DNA from: Paenibacillus sp. JNUCC32 | Lineage (GTDB): Bacteria > Bacillota > Bacilli > Paenibacillales > Paenibacillaceae | Direction of reading: 5' to 3' | Length of the DNA: 62,871 nt | NCBI RefSeq assembly: GCF_014863545.1 | Contig: NZ_CP062261.1 | Span: forward strand, 1-62,871 | Part shown: in pieces, positions 25,921 to 33,435 of the stretch | Position numbering within the stretch: the first letter of the stretch is position 1 | Layout: the number at the start of each line of letters is the position of its first letter | Position numbers and translations under genes: made by a program | Notes under the pieces: generated by a model | Told to the model about the DNA's origin: nothing | Databases searched by the model: none | Seen by the model: only the letters and a program-made list of their open reading frames with translations

Positions 25921-26772
25921 ATGTTTAAATTTAAGTCCGCATCCGCATACTGGCAGTCTTTCTCCGAATATCAATCGTTCACAAACGTGGACGAAATGAA
26001 CGCCGTGGTCAAGCGCTTCGTTTCCGTCTACGAACTCACTTCCGCAGCCGAGTCCGTCCTCAATACGATTAAACTCCACGCCAAGCGCTTCGTCGGCGTC
26101 TGCTGGCTCTATCGCGAGGAAATCGCACGTAAAGCCGGCGTATCCCTTTCGTCGGTTAACCGCGCGATCAAGGCGCTAAAGGAAACCGGCATCCTAACCG
26201 TTCACCACACGATACATACTAAACGCGGCGGCCAAACGCACAGCGTATACGTCATCAATCGCGAGTTTATAGGCGCAGAATTAGCGGCCATTGAACCGGC
26301 GAATGAATCCGCGAATGAATCACCGTACGAGTCCGAAAAAGTGGCCGAGATGCCGCGCCAGGCCGAGGTTTCCGCGAGTCAGCCGCAAGTACATAAGAAC
26401 TTAGATACAAACTCACATAAAACATTAAAAGATAAAACCAATTCGATAAAAATCGATAATAACGAGCCTGACGTTGATGACGTTTTAAAATCGGTCCCAA
26501 CGGAATTTATCGCAATCATGAAGCCGTATTATGACGGATCTCCTGACGTTATTGCTGCGCGCTGGAAAACCGTCTGCGTTGCGATTAAGAAGAGTTGCGT
26601 TGATATGACGAATGCTTCGTGGGATACGATCGGACAAGCCTGGCGCGATGTCGTGCGTCAGTATAAACAGCGCAAGATCCGCAATTCGAGCGATGACGGA
26701 CTTGGCGGCTACTTCTACCGGGTGCTTTGCGATTACCTGCTTGACGATTATTTGCGCAAGGTTTGGGGTTAG
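25921..26772 (+). CDS. HTH replication initiator-like protein
   Basis: A 283-residue protein with an N-terminal helix-turn-helix (EEIARKAGVSLSSVNRAIKALKETGIL, near residues 66-92), a Ser/Glu/Gln-rich linker around 140-180 coded by more AT-rich DNA, and a C-terminal helical region (WRDVVRQYKQRKIRN...GYFYRVLCDYLLDDYLR). This layout is common in initiators of Bacillales plasmids beside ParA. ATG 25921 is chosen because AAAGAGGAG lies before it; GTG 25852 has no ribosome site. Confidence 0.7.
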   Translation: MFKFKSASAYWQSFSEYQSFTNVDEMNAVVKRFVSVYELTSAAESVLNTIKLHAKRFVGVCWLYREEIARKAGVSLSSVNRAIKALKETGILTVHHTIHTKRGGQTHSVYVINREFIGAELAAIEPANESANESPYESEKVAEMPRQAEVSASQPQVHKNLDTNSHKTLKDKTNSIKIDNNEPDVDDVLKSVPTEFIAIMKPYYDGSPDVIAARWKTVCVAIKKSCVDMTNASWDTIGQAWRDVVRQYKQRKIRNSSDDGLGGYFYRVLCDYLLDDYLRKVWG

Positions 26773-26808
26773 TTTCAGCGTGCCCAATTACGCCGAACTT
26801 TAAACACT

Positions 26809-26853
26809 ACGTAATCGTTTATGTTGACGTTGACGTACGCATCGCGTTATACT
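26809..26853 (+). promoter_or_regulatory. parA promoter with centromere-like repeats
   Basis: ACGTAATCGT (26809-26818) is followed by two adjacent TTGACG boxes (26824, 26830) and TATACT (26848-26853); the first TTGACG gives an 18-base spacer. The same ACGTAATCGT word recurs twice just after the partner gene, so this may be both operator and partition site. Confidence 0.6.
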
Positions 26854-26887
26854 ATTCGCAAACACCGCGAAAGAGGATGTGGATAAA

Positions 26888-27655
26888 TTGGCGAAGATTA
26901 TCACGTTCGGCATACAGAAAGGCGGCAGCTCGAAAACGACAACAAGCGGAGTCGTGGCGTATTTGTTGAGCGAAGAGTATCGCGTATTGGCTGTCGACAT
27001 GGATTCGCAAGGCAATCTTACGGAATTATTGACGCAACAAGACATATACGATTTCCAAGGCGTAACGGTTTTCGAAGCGCTCAAGGCGCAGGACGCGCGG
27101 GAATACATACATAAAATTACGGACAAGCTGCACATATTGGCCGCGAACGACTTGCTGGCGACGTTCTCGAAGTGGCTGTATAACGGAGGTTATCACGGAA
27201 ACCCTTCGCTAGTGCTTGCGGAAACATTAGCGACGGTGGCCGATCAATACGATTACATTATCGTGGACACTCCGCCAGCACTCGGCGAGCAGACGATAAA
27301 TGCGCTCGCAGCGTCCGACCATGTTGTCGCGATGTTCGAAGCGAGCAAATTCTGCTATACGGCGTTGTCGCGCTTCCTGGAAACGTGCGTACACGTTCAG
27401 CAGCTACCGGAAGTTAATATGGAGATCGTCGGCATACTCCGCGGCATGATTGATTCGCGACGTACGGATAATAAGGCGCTCCTGCAGATCGTAGGCGACG
27501 AGTACGGCGATTTGTGCTTCGATACGATTCTAACGCGGACTGCGGCTGCCGGCCGGATCAGTATTAACGGATTCCTGGATAACCCGGAATTAAACGTCGC
27601 GGTTACTCAATATCGAGACTTCTTAAAGGAGTTGATTGAACGTGTCAACAAATAA
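26888..27655 (+). CDS. parA: ParA-type partition ATPase
   Basis: A Walker-type ATPase that moves or positions DNA molecules before division. The deviant Walker A is in FGIQKGGSSKTTTSG (near residues 7-20), Walker A' in VLAVDMDSQGNLTELL and Walker B in YIIVDTPPALGEQT. TTG 26888 is chosen since AAAGAGGA lies 10 bases before it; GTG 26879 is too close. No N-terminal HTH, so it is the small (type Ib-like) class that pairs with a ribbon-helix-helix partner, which follows. Confidence 0.88.
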   Translation: MAKIITFGIQKGGSSKTTTSGVVAYLLSEEYRVLAVDMDSQGNLTELLTQQDIYDFQGVTVFEALKAQDAREYIHKITDKLHILAANDLLATFSKWLYNGGYHGNPSLVLAETLATVADQYDYIIVDTPPALGEQTINALAASDHVVAMFEASKFCYTALSRFLETCVHVQQLPEVNMEIVGILRGMIDSRRTDNKALLQIVGDEYGDLCFDTILTRTAAAGRISINGFLDNPELNVAVTQYRDFLKELIERVNK

Positions 27656-27905
27656 ACTGGATCAGATTAAGGCGAAGATAGCCGGTGGAACGAAGTCGGA
27701 CGTACATGCGCAATTATTAAGCGCTGATAATACGCGCAAGAAACGCACGCCCAAGCCGAAGTTTGAGGAAACGCACACGCGTAAAACGTTTTGGATTCGC
27801 AATGATATCGCCGCAATGGTTGACGAAGAAATCCAGGCGGAGCGCGGCGCCATGACTGCGATCATTAACGAGCTGCTGGACGAATATTTTAAACGTAATC
27901 GTTGA
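27642..27905 (+). CDS. ribbon-helix-helix centromere-binding partner of ParA
   Basis: An 87-residue basic protein: a disordered Lys/Arg-rich N-terminus, then TRKTFWIRNDIAAMVDEEIQAERGAMTAIINELLDEYFK, the beta-alpha-alpha pattern of Arc/CopG proteins. GTG 27642 follows AAAGGAG at good spacing and overlaps the parA stop, implying coupled translation. In such operons the partner binds repeats at the promoter and represses it. Confidence 0.75.
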   Translation: MSTNKLDQIKAKIAGGTKSDVHAQLLSADNTRKKRTPKPKFEETHTRKTFWIRNDIAAMVDEEIQAERGAMTAIINELLDEYFKRNR

Positions 27906-27921
27906 CGTCAACGTAATCGTA
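27893..27921 (+). repeat. partition-site-like repeats after the parA partner gene
   Basis: ACGTAATCGT occurs at 27893 and 27911 either side of the perfect palindrome TTGACGTCAA (27902-27911), overlapping the end of the partner gene. The same word and TTGACG occur before parA, so the operon is bracketed by matching sites. Confidence 0.55.
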
Positions 27922-27948
27922 ATGATAATTATGAGCGGAGGGTTTAGC

Positions 27949-28161
27949 GTGAGGGAATTCAATTATGTAGCCAACAGAGAGAAGATTAACGAGCTTACTG
28001 ATGTTGTTATTGCGTTGCGGCATTATGTCGAAAAGACTGAGCAACTATTTAAAGATCATCCTGATGGGGATTCTCACATCAATCGCGTGAGGACTACGTT
28101 ATTGAAATACGAAACGGAGCTGCACAAACACCGCTCATTAGAGAAAACACATATCGTCTAA
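27949..28161 (+). CDS. small hypothetical protein
   Basis: Unrecognised 70-residue helical protein (VREFNYVANREKINELTDVVIALRHYVEKTEQL...). GTG 27949 follows GCGGAGGG; the upstream ATGs lie in the repeat region. It ends directly at a perfect terminator, closing the partition operon. Confidence 0.5.
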   Translation: MREFNYVANREKINELTDVVIALRHYVEKTEQLFKDHPDGDSHINRVRTTLLKYETELHKHRSLEKTHIV

Positions 28162-28165
28162 TCGT

Positions 28166-28201
28166 AACGCTCATCTCTTCGGAGGTGGGCGTTATTTTTT
28201 T
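28166..28201 (+). terminator. strong intrinsic terminator ending the partition operon
   Basis: A 12-bp stem (28166-28177 with 28182-28193) closed by a TTCG loop and followed by a run of seven T. The stem has only two G-T pairs, among the best terminators in the window. Confidence 0.8.
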
Positions 28202-28270
28202 GCGCAAAATGTGCGGATCGCAATCGACCGTCGTTGATGTTAGTGTACGCGGAAAAATTTAGCGGCAGGC

Positions 28271-28364
28271 TGTACGGTTTCCGATTGGCGTCCGTCTAGG
28301 TATGTGTAAGTCGCGAAATTAATTTACGCAAAAGTGTGCGAGACGCACTCGTAAGGGAACATAT
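28271..28364 (+). promoter_or_regulatory. conserved 39-bp element and leader, copy A
   Basis: TGTACGGTTT, 12 bases, then CCGTCTAGG and TGTGTAA: the 39-bp block 28271-28309 matches copies at 37054 and 51242 at about 33 of 39 positions without gaps. Downstream, a hairpin (CGCA/TGCG) and AGGGAACATAT (28354-28364) are shared with the 51242 copy. Likely a phage-specific promoter plus leader. The next ribosome-like site (28380s) has only a 52-codon frame with an ATA start behind it. Confidence 0.6.
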
Positions 28365-28436
28365 TCGGTAGAAGGCGAAAGGGAGGCGATAAGATAAACG
28401 CTGATCGAGCGAAACAGGCAATCGTTCGAACGACGC

Positions 28437-28456
28437 ATTTGCACTATTTCACACAA
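28437..28456 (+). repeat. 20-bp direct repeat, copy 1
   Basis: atttgcactatttcacacaa; an identical copy lies at 28897-28916, 460 bp further on, just before the ribosome site of the gene at 28936. The segment 28202-28935 between has no convincing gene. Confidence 0.7.
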
Positions 28457-28773
28457 ACAGGAAACCGACGCACAAATCCGCGCCAACCCACCGTTATCAA
28501 ATCGGGACATTTCCGGTCCCGTGGAGTTGGCGTAAAATTACCGCAGATTTAGGCGCAGATATATCCGGACAGCATAAACGTACCCGATCGCAGCCAGAAC
28601 GCCTAAATCGCCGCTGAAATTTGGCCGCAGGTATATGCGCAGGATTCGTGCGGAGGTGGCGCGGCGGAAATCGGCCGGATCATCGTTGTCTTCTCTCTCT
28701 CTTTTAAGAGCCTACGCGCCGTTAATCCCTTGTTAATACCGATAATGAAACGGATTTTCGTTTCGTTGTCGGA

Positions 28774-28836
28774 GTTATTACGAACGTAAGTGAGTAATAA
28801 CTAGATCTTAAGTTCTTAGATCTTTAAGATCTTAAA
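28774..28836. other. AT-rich palindromic cluster, candidate origin
   Basis: GTTATTAC (28774-28781) and GTAATAAC (28794-28801) form an inverted repeat, followed by AGATCTTAAG and the perfect palindrome TTTAAGATCTTAAA (28823-28836). A pyrimidine run (28691-28706 area) lies upstream. The noncoding 28.2-28.9 kb stretch, placed after the initiator and partition genes, could hold a replication origin or a control region. Inference only. Confidence 0.4.
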
Positions 28837-28896
28837 AGATTTATAAAATAGCACATCGACGCCGACTTGTCAACACTTATTTTTATAGCGCCATTT

Positions 28897-28916
28897 ATTT
28901 GCACTATTTCACACAA
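28897..28916 (+). repeat. 20-bp direct repeat, copy 2
   Basis: Identical to 28437-28456. Here it ends 6 bases before the GGAGGG site of the next gene. Confidence 0.7.
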
Positions 28917-28935
28917 TTATAGGAGGGATCACGTT

Positions 28936-29304
28936 ATGAACGAAAACAAACGCACTGCTGTTATGGTCACGCTGCCCATTATTCCGAAGGAGGTTGCGGA
29001 AGTAATCGAAAAACTTCGCCGGAACCCCGACTACGGTGACGCATTTATTTGCGACTTAGCTTCGCGCACAGGAGGCGGACTTCACAACGATACGATTACG
29101 TTGCGCCTAATACCGTTCGACACGCTCCTATCCGCACTAGTCAACGGATACGTCGTCGAGAAGTCCGCGGAGGAGCTGGCGCACGAGTGTATCCGCGCAG
29201 AGTATCGATATTATTGCGGAGATCCATACGGAAGAGGCGCGCGACACGGTATTATCTACACGCTCGAAACGTTCGGCATCAAAATCGAAGGGGTGAACGC
29301 ATGA
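28936..29304 (+). CDS. hypothetical protein
   Basis: Unrecognised 122-residue soluble protein (MNENKRTAVMVTLPIIPKEVAEVIEKLRR...). ATG 28936 follows GGAGGG; an upstream ATG at 28867 is rejected because it lies across the 20-bp repeat. First of a run of short early genes; overlaps the next gene by four bases. Confidence 0.6.
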   Translation: MNENKRTAVMVTLPIIPKEVAEVIEKLRRNPDYGDAFICDLASRTGGGLHNDTITLRLIPFDTLLSALVNGYVVEKSAEELAHECIRAEYRYYCGDPYGRGARHGIIYTLETFGIKIEGVNA

Positions 29305-29675
29305 ACACGAAATTTAACGTATATATCACGCAAAACTACCGCCTAACAACGGATGAAACGAAGACAGCGCCAGCCCAACAATTCATCCTACAGCGCCGCC
29401 ACATCGTCGACCCTACGAAATCGCCCGCCTACGCGCCGCCTGCAGACGGATCGCCACCGCCACCGGTTCGCGAAACGTGGAAGGATGACGGATTCTATAC
29501 GTACAATAGCGCCGGCATTACCGCGGCCACTAAGACGGCTATTCTGCGCGATACGAACGTTAGTCGTGCGGAGACATTGTCGGAGGCGCTCGCTATCTAT
29601 GCGGAAGAGACAGCGCGGTTAGCTGACGCGATTAATGCCGCGTTAAGCCTTACGGGGCGTCAGCCCGAACATTAG
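29301..29675 (+). CDS. hypothetical protein
   Basis: Unrecognised 124-residue protein with a Pro-rich middle (YAPPADGSPPPPV, near residues 43-55) and a helical C-terminus (ETLSEALAIYAEETARLADAINAAL). The ATG overlaps the previous stop (ATGA), implying coupled translation. The long upstream open frame is not used. Confidence 0.6.
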   Translation: MNTKFNVYITQNYRLTTDETKTAPAQQFILQRRHIVDPTKSPAYAPPADGSPPPPVRETWKDDGFYTYNSAGITAATKTAILRDTNVSRAETLSEALAIYAEETARLADAINAALSLTGRQPEH

Positions 29676-29776
29676 CGGCGAAATAGGCGCGTTGGGCGTG
29701 CGGTAGGGTTAACGGAAGGGCAAGGGGAGAAGGCGCTGGAATGGCACTTAAAATTAGCGAGAAGGGGAGCGATTAA

Positions 29777-30010
29777 GTGAAAACGGTAAATGTAACGTAC
29801 TTTAAGCCGAGCGGAAAATACTACACGCAAGAGACCGTAGAGTTACCGGAAGGTGTGTGCGGATATGATGCGTTGTTCCATGAATTACCGAAGCATCACC
29901 GCATTAAGGGCATGTTCATGCTCGTTCAGAATAGCGAACCGGCTGGCGAAGAAAAGGAACCGTATATCGTTCCGCATCTATTTCACCCGAAGGAGGTGTC
30001 CGCAGAATGA
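29777..30010 (+). CDS. hypothetical small protein
   Basis: Unrecognised 77-residue protein (GTG start behind GAAGGGGAG): a beta hairpin-like start (VNVTYFKPSGKYYTQETVELPEG) and EPYIVPHLFHPKEV end. Overlaps the next gene. Confidence 0.55.
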   Translation: MKTVNVTYFKPSGKYYTQETVELPEGVCGYDALFHELPKHHRIKGMFMLVQNSEPAGEEKEPYIVPHLFHPKEVSAE

Positions 30011-30414
30011 CACGCGAACAAATTATCGATAAATGGGAGACGCTCGATCCACGCGCACGTGACGCATGGGTGGCGCTCGCTGTTTTTAAATGGCGTATCA
30101 TGGGCGATCAAATATTTCCGCCAGAAGGCGAACAGTTACGCAGCAGTAAGGTCCAGTATGAGGACGGTAGGTTCTCGATTATATTACCGAATTACACGAC
30201 AGACATTGCCGCAGCGTGGACAGTTGTCGACGAAAGCGCGAAATGGGGCGGAATGCAGATCGGATGTTACGGAAAACCGGACGCTCGTTATTACGAAGTG
30301 TACACATATACGGACACACATCCGTATTCATATCCGATTGATATTACGAAAGAGACCGCACCGGAAGCGATCGGACTCGCGGCAATCATTGCGAAATTAT
30401 CGACGGCAAAATGA
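30007..30414 (+). CDS. phage ABA-sandwich domain protein
   Basis: A 135-residue protein opening EQIIDKWETLDPRARDAWVALAVFKWRI and with NYTTDIAAAWTVVDESAKWG and a C-terminal ETAPEAIGLAAIIAKL. This is the pattern of the phage ABA-sandwich domain, widespread in early regions of Bacillales phages and of unknown function. Overlaps the previous gene. Confidence 0.6.
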   Translation: MTREQIIDKWETLDPRARDAWVALAVFKWRIMGDQIFPPEGEQLRSSKVQYEDGRFSIILPNYTTDIAAAWTVVDESAKWGGMQIGCYGKPDARYYEVYTYTDTHPYSYPIDITKETAPEAIGLAAIIAKLSTAK

Positions 30415-30452
30415 GCGAAGTTTATTCGCTCTGTGTGATTCCGCGCGGCTTC

Positions 30453-30468
30453 CGTATAGCTATATAAG
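30453..30468 (+). repeat. 16-bp repeat cgtatagctatataag, copy 1
   Basis: Exactly repeated at 35540-35555. Both copies sit in short gaps 20-50 bp ahead of a gene start and contain the palindromic core TATAGCTATA; they may be a promoter or regulator site. Confidence 0.6.
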
Positions 30469-30502
30469 AGCAAAAAATTTCCCCGAAGGGTGTGAACGGT
30501 AA

Positions 30503-30829
30503 ATGGACGTATTGAATACGACAGGCGGCGGACTAAGCGCTCCGCAAATAATCGTAGCGATATGCACAGCAATTCTCTCGATCTTGCTATGGGCGGTAGG
30601 ACTATATAGCTTGATACGCAAGGAAACCGGCAACGCAGCCGGAAATTTAATCTGCGCAATACTTATCGGAGGAGTCACGCTATTAGTTCTAGCGGACGAC
30701 AATGGGCGCGAGCCAATCCGCCACGAAGTCACACTCCGCCCAGGCCACGTTATCGACGCGACGAAATACGAAATCGTCGAGCAGCGCGGGAAGATTTACG
30801 TTATTGAGGAACGGGAGGTGGGCGAATAA
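30503..30829 (+). CDS. small two-span membrane protein
   Basis: A 108-residue protein with two hydrophobic segments (IIVAICTAILSILLWAVGLYSL and AGNLICAILIGGVTLLVLA) and an acidic C-terminal domain. The next gene's ATG overlaps its stop. Function unknown. Confidence 0.55.
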   Translation: MDVLNTTGGGLSAPQIIVAICTAILSILLWAVGLYSLIRKETGNAAGNLICAILIGGVTLLVLADDNGREPIRHEVTLRPGHVIDATKYEIVEQRGKIYVIEEREVGE

Positions 30830-30969
30830 TGGACGATATGAGGGCGCTGTTTCTCGAATGGCTAAACGAAGACCATTGCGCAAGATGCGGACGAAATCTA
30901 GTCGTTCCAGGATACGATTGGTGCGCGGAATGTCGGCCGGAATTACTCAACGGGGAGGTGGGCGAATAG
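30829..30969 (+). CDS. small zinc-ribbon protein
   Basis: A 46-residue protein with CARC and CAEC pairs 14 residues apart, a four-cysteine zinc ribbon. The ATG overlaps the preceding TAA (TAATG) behind GGGAGG. Such mini zinc ribbons are common in phage early regions; role unknown. Confidence 0.6.
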   Translation: MDDMRALFLEWLNEDHCARCGRNLVVPGYDWCAECRPELLNGEVGE

Positions 30970-31119
30970 ATGGCGCGTAATGACGAATGGTGCGACTTTT
31001 GCGATGACCGCCTAAAGGCCGTAGCGGTTAAATCGCCAGTAACCGGACGTGAGTACGATATCTGCAAACAGTGCGCGGTAATGTGTACGTATCCAAGAAT
31101 CGAGGAGGAATCGGAATGA
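30970..31119 (+). CDS. small zinc-ribbon protein
   Basis: A 49-residue protein with CDFC and CKQC pairs (WCDFCDDRLKA ... YDICKQCAVMC), a second consecutive four-cysteine mini protein. The ATG directly follows the previous TAG, with GGGAGG upstream. Confidence 0.6.
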   Translation: MARNDEWCDFCDDRLKAVAVKSPVTGREYDICKQCAVMCTYPRIEEESE

Positions 31120-31241
31120 ACACGGACCAACAACGTAACGAAGCCGCAGCGATCGCGCAGGAAATCGAGCGCCAGTTGGACGCCGCGCTTGAGCTGCGGA
31201 CGGTTGACGGGATCTTGCGATATTATGGGCGGAAAGGGTGA
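31116..31241 (+). CDS. small helical hypothetical protein
   Basis: A 41-residue predicted helical peptide (QQRNEAAAIAQEIERQLDAA). ATGA overlap with the preceding gene and GAGGAGG upstream support translation. Function unknown. Confidence 0.5.
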   Translation: MNTDQQRNEAAAIAQEIERQLDAALELRTVDGILRYYGRKG

Positions 31242-31353
31242 GCGTACGTCTCCCGTGAAATGAGCGTAAAAGTACGTACGGATGAGATACCGCGAGAATT
31301 AAAGAGATCGCGCCTGTCGATAAGCGTTTCCGGATAGTTGCGAAAAAGCGAAG

Positions 31354-31418
31354 TTTTACCTGGTAAAAGCGGAAATATTTTTTCTTAAATCGGACTTATA
31401 CCTGGTAAAACCGGAAAT
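31354..31418. promoter_or_regulatory. paired operator-like repeats
   Basis: The perfect palindrome TTTTACCTGGTAAAA (31354-31368) is repeated as TTATACCTGGTAAAA (31396-31410). The longer unit TACCTGGTAAAANCGGAAAT starts at 31357 and 31399, exactly 42 bp or four helical turns apart, so dimers would bind on the same face. They lie in a 290-bp gap (31242-31531) with no gene, before the 31532 operon. Confidence 0.65.
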
Positions 31419-31531
31419 TTTCGATACCTACGCGCGAGCGATTTCGAATGTGAAAACGGCCGAATATGACGTTCGACCAATCGGACAGACACGAAATATA
31501 ATCAAATCCAAGCGGAAGAGGTGCAAACGGA

Positions 31532-31960
31532 ATGACAACGGAAAATAAGCGTGACCTTGCGGCAGACCTGGCGATATGCGAGGCGGCGACAGATGGCGCG
31601 GATATGTGCGTGGGCGATACGGATGTACATTTATCGTATTGGCAACCGCTACTTTCGGAGGACGAGCAGTATCCGATTATTGCGCGGTTTGAGAAGACGG
31701 AAGACGCGCTCTTATTCGTCGAATCACGCGAAGGCTGGCCGGAAGCAATACGGAGGGCAATGACGGCCGAGGCGGAGGTTGAGCGGTTGAGGAACGGCGT
31801 TAATCACCTACGAAATAGTATAACCGTTGAATTGGAGGCGGCGAGATCATCCGCGTATATAACCGACTGTACATTCGTACATGAGAACGGACTGGAAGAT
31901 ATGTTGCGGAAGATAGAACGGTACATTCTGTTGGAGGTGGGTTCAGATGTGGCGGAGTAA
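31532..31960 (+). CDS. hypothetical protein
   Basis: Unrecognised 142-residue acidic protein with a helical C-terminal half (EAEVERLRNGVNHLRNSITVELEAARS). ATG behind GGAAGAGGTG. First gene after the paired operators, so it may be regulated by them. Overlaps the next gene by 14 bases. Confidence 0.55.
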   Translation: MTTENKRDLAADLAICEAATDGADMCVGDTDVHLSYWQPLLSEDEQYPIIARFEKTEDALLFVESREGWPEAIRRAMTAEAEVERLRNGVNHLRNSITVELEAARSSAYITDCTFVHENGLEDMLRKIERYILLEVGSDVAE

Positions 31961-32252
31961 ACTGCGGAAGAAGTACGATTTTCTTTGCGTAGCCCTTGAT
32001 GACGCGCGAAAGTCGCGTGACCAGGCGGAGGAGCGCGCCATAAATTATTCCCGCAATTGGTACGAATGCAGAATCAAAAATATTCGACTGCAGAAGGAGA
32101 ACGCACGCCTCCGCGATGCACTCGAACAAATCGCAGGCGCTACGATGTCGCAATACGCATCCGTCGACGATATGGCTCGCGATATTAAACGGAAGGCAAG
32201 GGAGGCGCTAAGTAATGGCGAAAAGTCCACGCAAGAAAATAACGGCCGATGA
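31947..32252 (+). CDS. hypothetical coiled-coil protein
   Basis: A 101-residue basic, largely helical protein (KNIRLQKENARLRDALEQIAGAT is a short leucine-type coil). Overlaps both neighbours, which marks a compact operon. Function unknown. Confidence 0.55.
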   Translation: MWRSKLRKKYDFLCVALDDARKSRDQAEERAINYSRNWYECRIKNIRLQKENARLRDALEQIAGATMSQYASVDDMARDIKRKAREALSNGEKSTQENNGR

Positions 32253-32625
32253 GCGCAAGGACTGGCGAAACCTTCCGCTCGAACACTGGAACACGCTCTC
32301 GGTGCAGACGATGGTTGCGGATCTCAATCGCGAACATTACGGTGTCGAGAAATACGTTCCGAATCGCGGATACGGATACGAACAGGGCGTAATCAAACGC
32401 GTGCTCAACGAATACGGCGCGGAGGCTGTACGCGAAACGATCGAGCGCTCCTTCGCCGAATATCGGCCGAGCGCTGACTATCCGCAATTAACGGCCGGCT
32501 TTCTGCTGACGTATATGCTGCCGCGTATCATGCCGCGTGTGCTGGCGGAAATGGAGACGGCCAAAAGGCGCCAGGCTGCGGAGAGCGAGGCGCCAAGTAT
32601 TAGCGAGTTGGTCGATTGGTTATGA
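32215..32625 (+). CDS. hypothetical protein
   Basis: Unrecognised 136-residue protein (KITADERKDWRNLPLEHWNTLSVQTMVADLNREHYG...). ATG behind GGGAGGCG. It ends convergent with, and 6 bases inside, the leftward Xre gene. Confidence 0.55.
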   Translation: MAKSPRKKITADERKDWRNLPLEHWNTLSVQTMVADLNREHYGVEKYVPNRGYGYEQGVIKRVLNEYGAEAVRETIERSFAEYRPSADYPQLTAGFLLTYMLPRIMPRVLAEMETAKRRQAAESEAPSISELVDWL

Positions 32626-32838
32626 TTGCGTGTCGTCAACGAACTCGACAACGTCTTCTATGCGGCAGTTAAGGTATTCGCAAATCAAAGCCAGCGTTTC
32701 GAGTGAAACAAATCGATCCATATTTAGGACGGATACGGTAGAGCGTGAGACAACGTCATTCTTGTACAAGTCAGACATTTTCATATCTCGGTCTACTACT
32801 AATTTTCTTAGAGGTTTATAGCTTGGGAACAAAGGCAT
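32620..32838 (-). CDS. Xre-family regulator (candidate repressor)
   Basis: A 72-residue HTH protein: LRKLVVDRDMKMSDLYKNDVVSRSTVSVLNMDRFVSLETLALICEYLNCRIEDVV in outline, a standard Cro/CI fold alone. GGAAGGTG precedes the ATG. It is divergent from the replication operon with strong promoters on both strands between, the arrangement of a lysogeny switch. It is AT-rich relative to neighbours. Confidence 0.75.
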   Translation of the reverse strand: MPLFPSYKPLRKLVVDRDMKMSDLYKNDVVSRSTVSVLNMDRFVSLETLALICEYLNCRIEDVVEFVDDTQS

Positions 32839-32870
32839 AATTACACCTTCCTATATGTATAAGTTTGTCT

Positions 32871-32956
32871 ATTATATCATATATGATGGAACCAACGTCA
32901 ATATGTAGCAAAAGTCACAAAAAGTGATTGACATCTCCGTCATATAGGTTTAAAGT
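32871..32956. promoter_or_regulatory. divergent promoters and operators of the Xre switch
   Basis: Rightward: TTGACA (32928-32933), 17 bases, TAAAGT (32951-32956). Leftward: TTGACG (complement of 32896-32901) and TATAAT (complement of 32871-32876), 19-base spacer. The palindrome ATCATATATGAT (32876-32887) overlaps the leftward -10, and TCAC-AAAAA-GTGA (32915-32927) touches the rightward -35. Confidence 0.65.
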
Positions 32957-33166
32957 AGCATCATAAGAAATATTTACCTCTTCGGCCATCAGCGCCAACC
33001 TTCGCATTACACGCGGACATCCTCGACCGTCCGCCCACGCACCAAAACCTCCGCCTAAAACGATCACGGACCCAGCGTACCTCTTACGCAGATCCGGCGA
33101 CAGCTTTGCCGACCTCCAAAACGGCAGGGCAGCGCGAGGTTATTTCGCGTTAAAGGAGATACGTTA
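32957..33166 (+). promoter_or_regulatory. untranslated leader of the replication operon
   Basis: No convincing gene. Contains small hairpins such as GCGTA-cctct-TACGC (near 33077-33092) and CGGC/GCCG (33102-33116), and a CCTC/GAGG stem. Could be the leader of the rightward transcript from 32956. Confidence 0.4.
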
Positions 33167-33301
33167 ATGAAAACGTTAATCGACCGAATTGACTTCGCAG
33201 AAAAGAAAGCCGCGGCTCCTATACGGAATCAGTACCGGCAGAAGCGTCTGTCCGCGTATATGGCCGCAATAATCCGAATGGTAAAGGTGGAACGCAAATG
33301 A
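33167..33301 (+). CDS. small basic hypothetical protein
   Basis: A 44-residue Lys/Arg-rich protein (DRIDFAEKKAAAPIRNQYRQ...). AAAGGAG precedes the ATG and the stop overlaps the next start (ATGA). Function unknown. Confidence 0.55.
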   Translation: MKTLIDRIDFAEKKAAAPIRNQYRQKRLSAYMAAIIRMVKVERK

Positions 33302-33435
33302 AAGTCGTAGATTTCATCGAATGCCCGCCGCGCATCTTCTTATTCCTCGCGGACCTGTCACGCAATAACACGAATCTTAGACGCATGTGGTTACGAAATT
33401 ACCTACGCGTCACGAACGGAGGCGGTTGCGATTAA
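33298..33435 (+). CDS. small hypothetical protein
   Basis: A 45-residue protein (VVDFIECPPRIFLFLADLSR). Its ATG overlaps the previous stop, and its TAA overlaps the proposed ATT start of the helicase loader (ATTAA). Confidence 0.5.
   Translation: MKVVDFIECPPRIFLFLADLSRNNTNLRRMWLRNYLRVTNGGGCD

Noticed and set aside
26878..26886. Second DnaA box at the parA start
   Set aside because: Exact match, but it overlaps the codons before the start region and has no AT-rich neighbours, so chance is likely.
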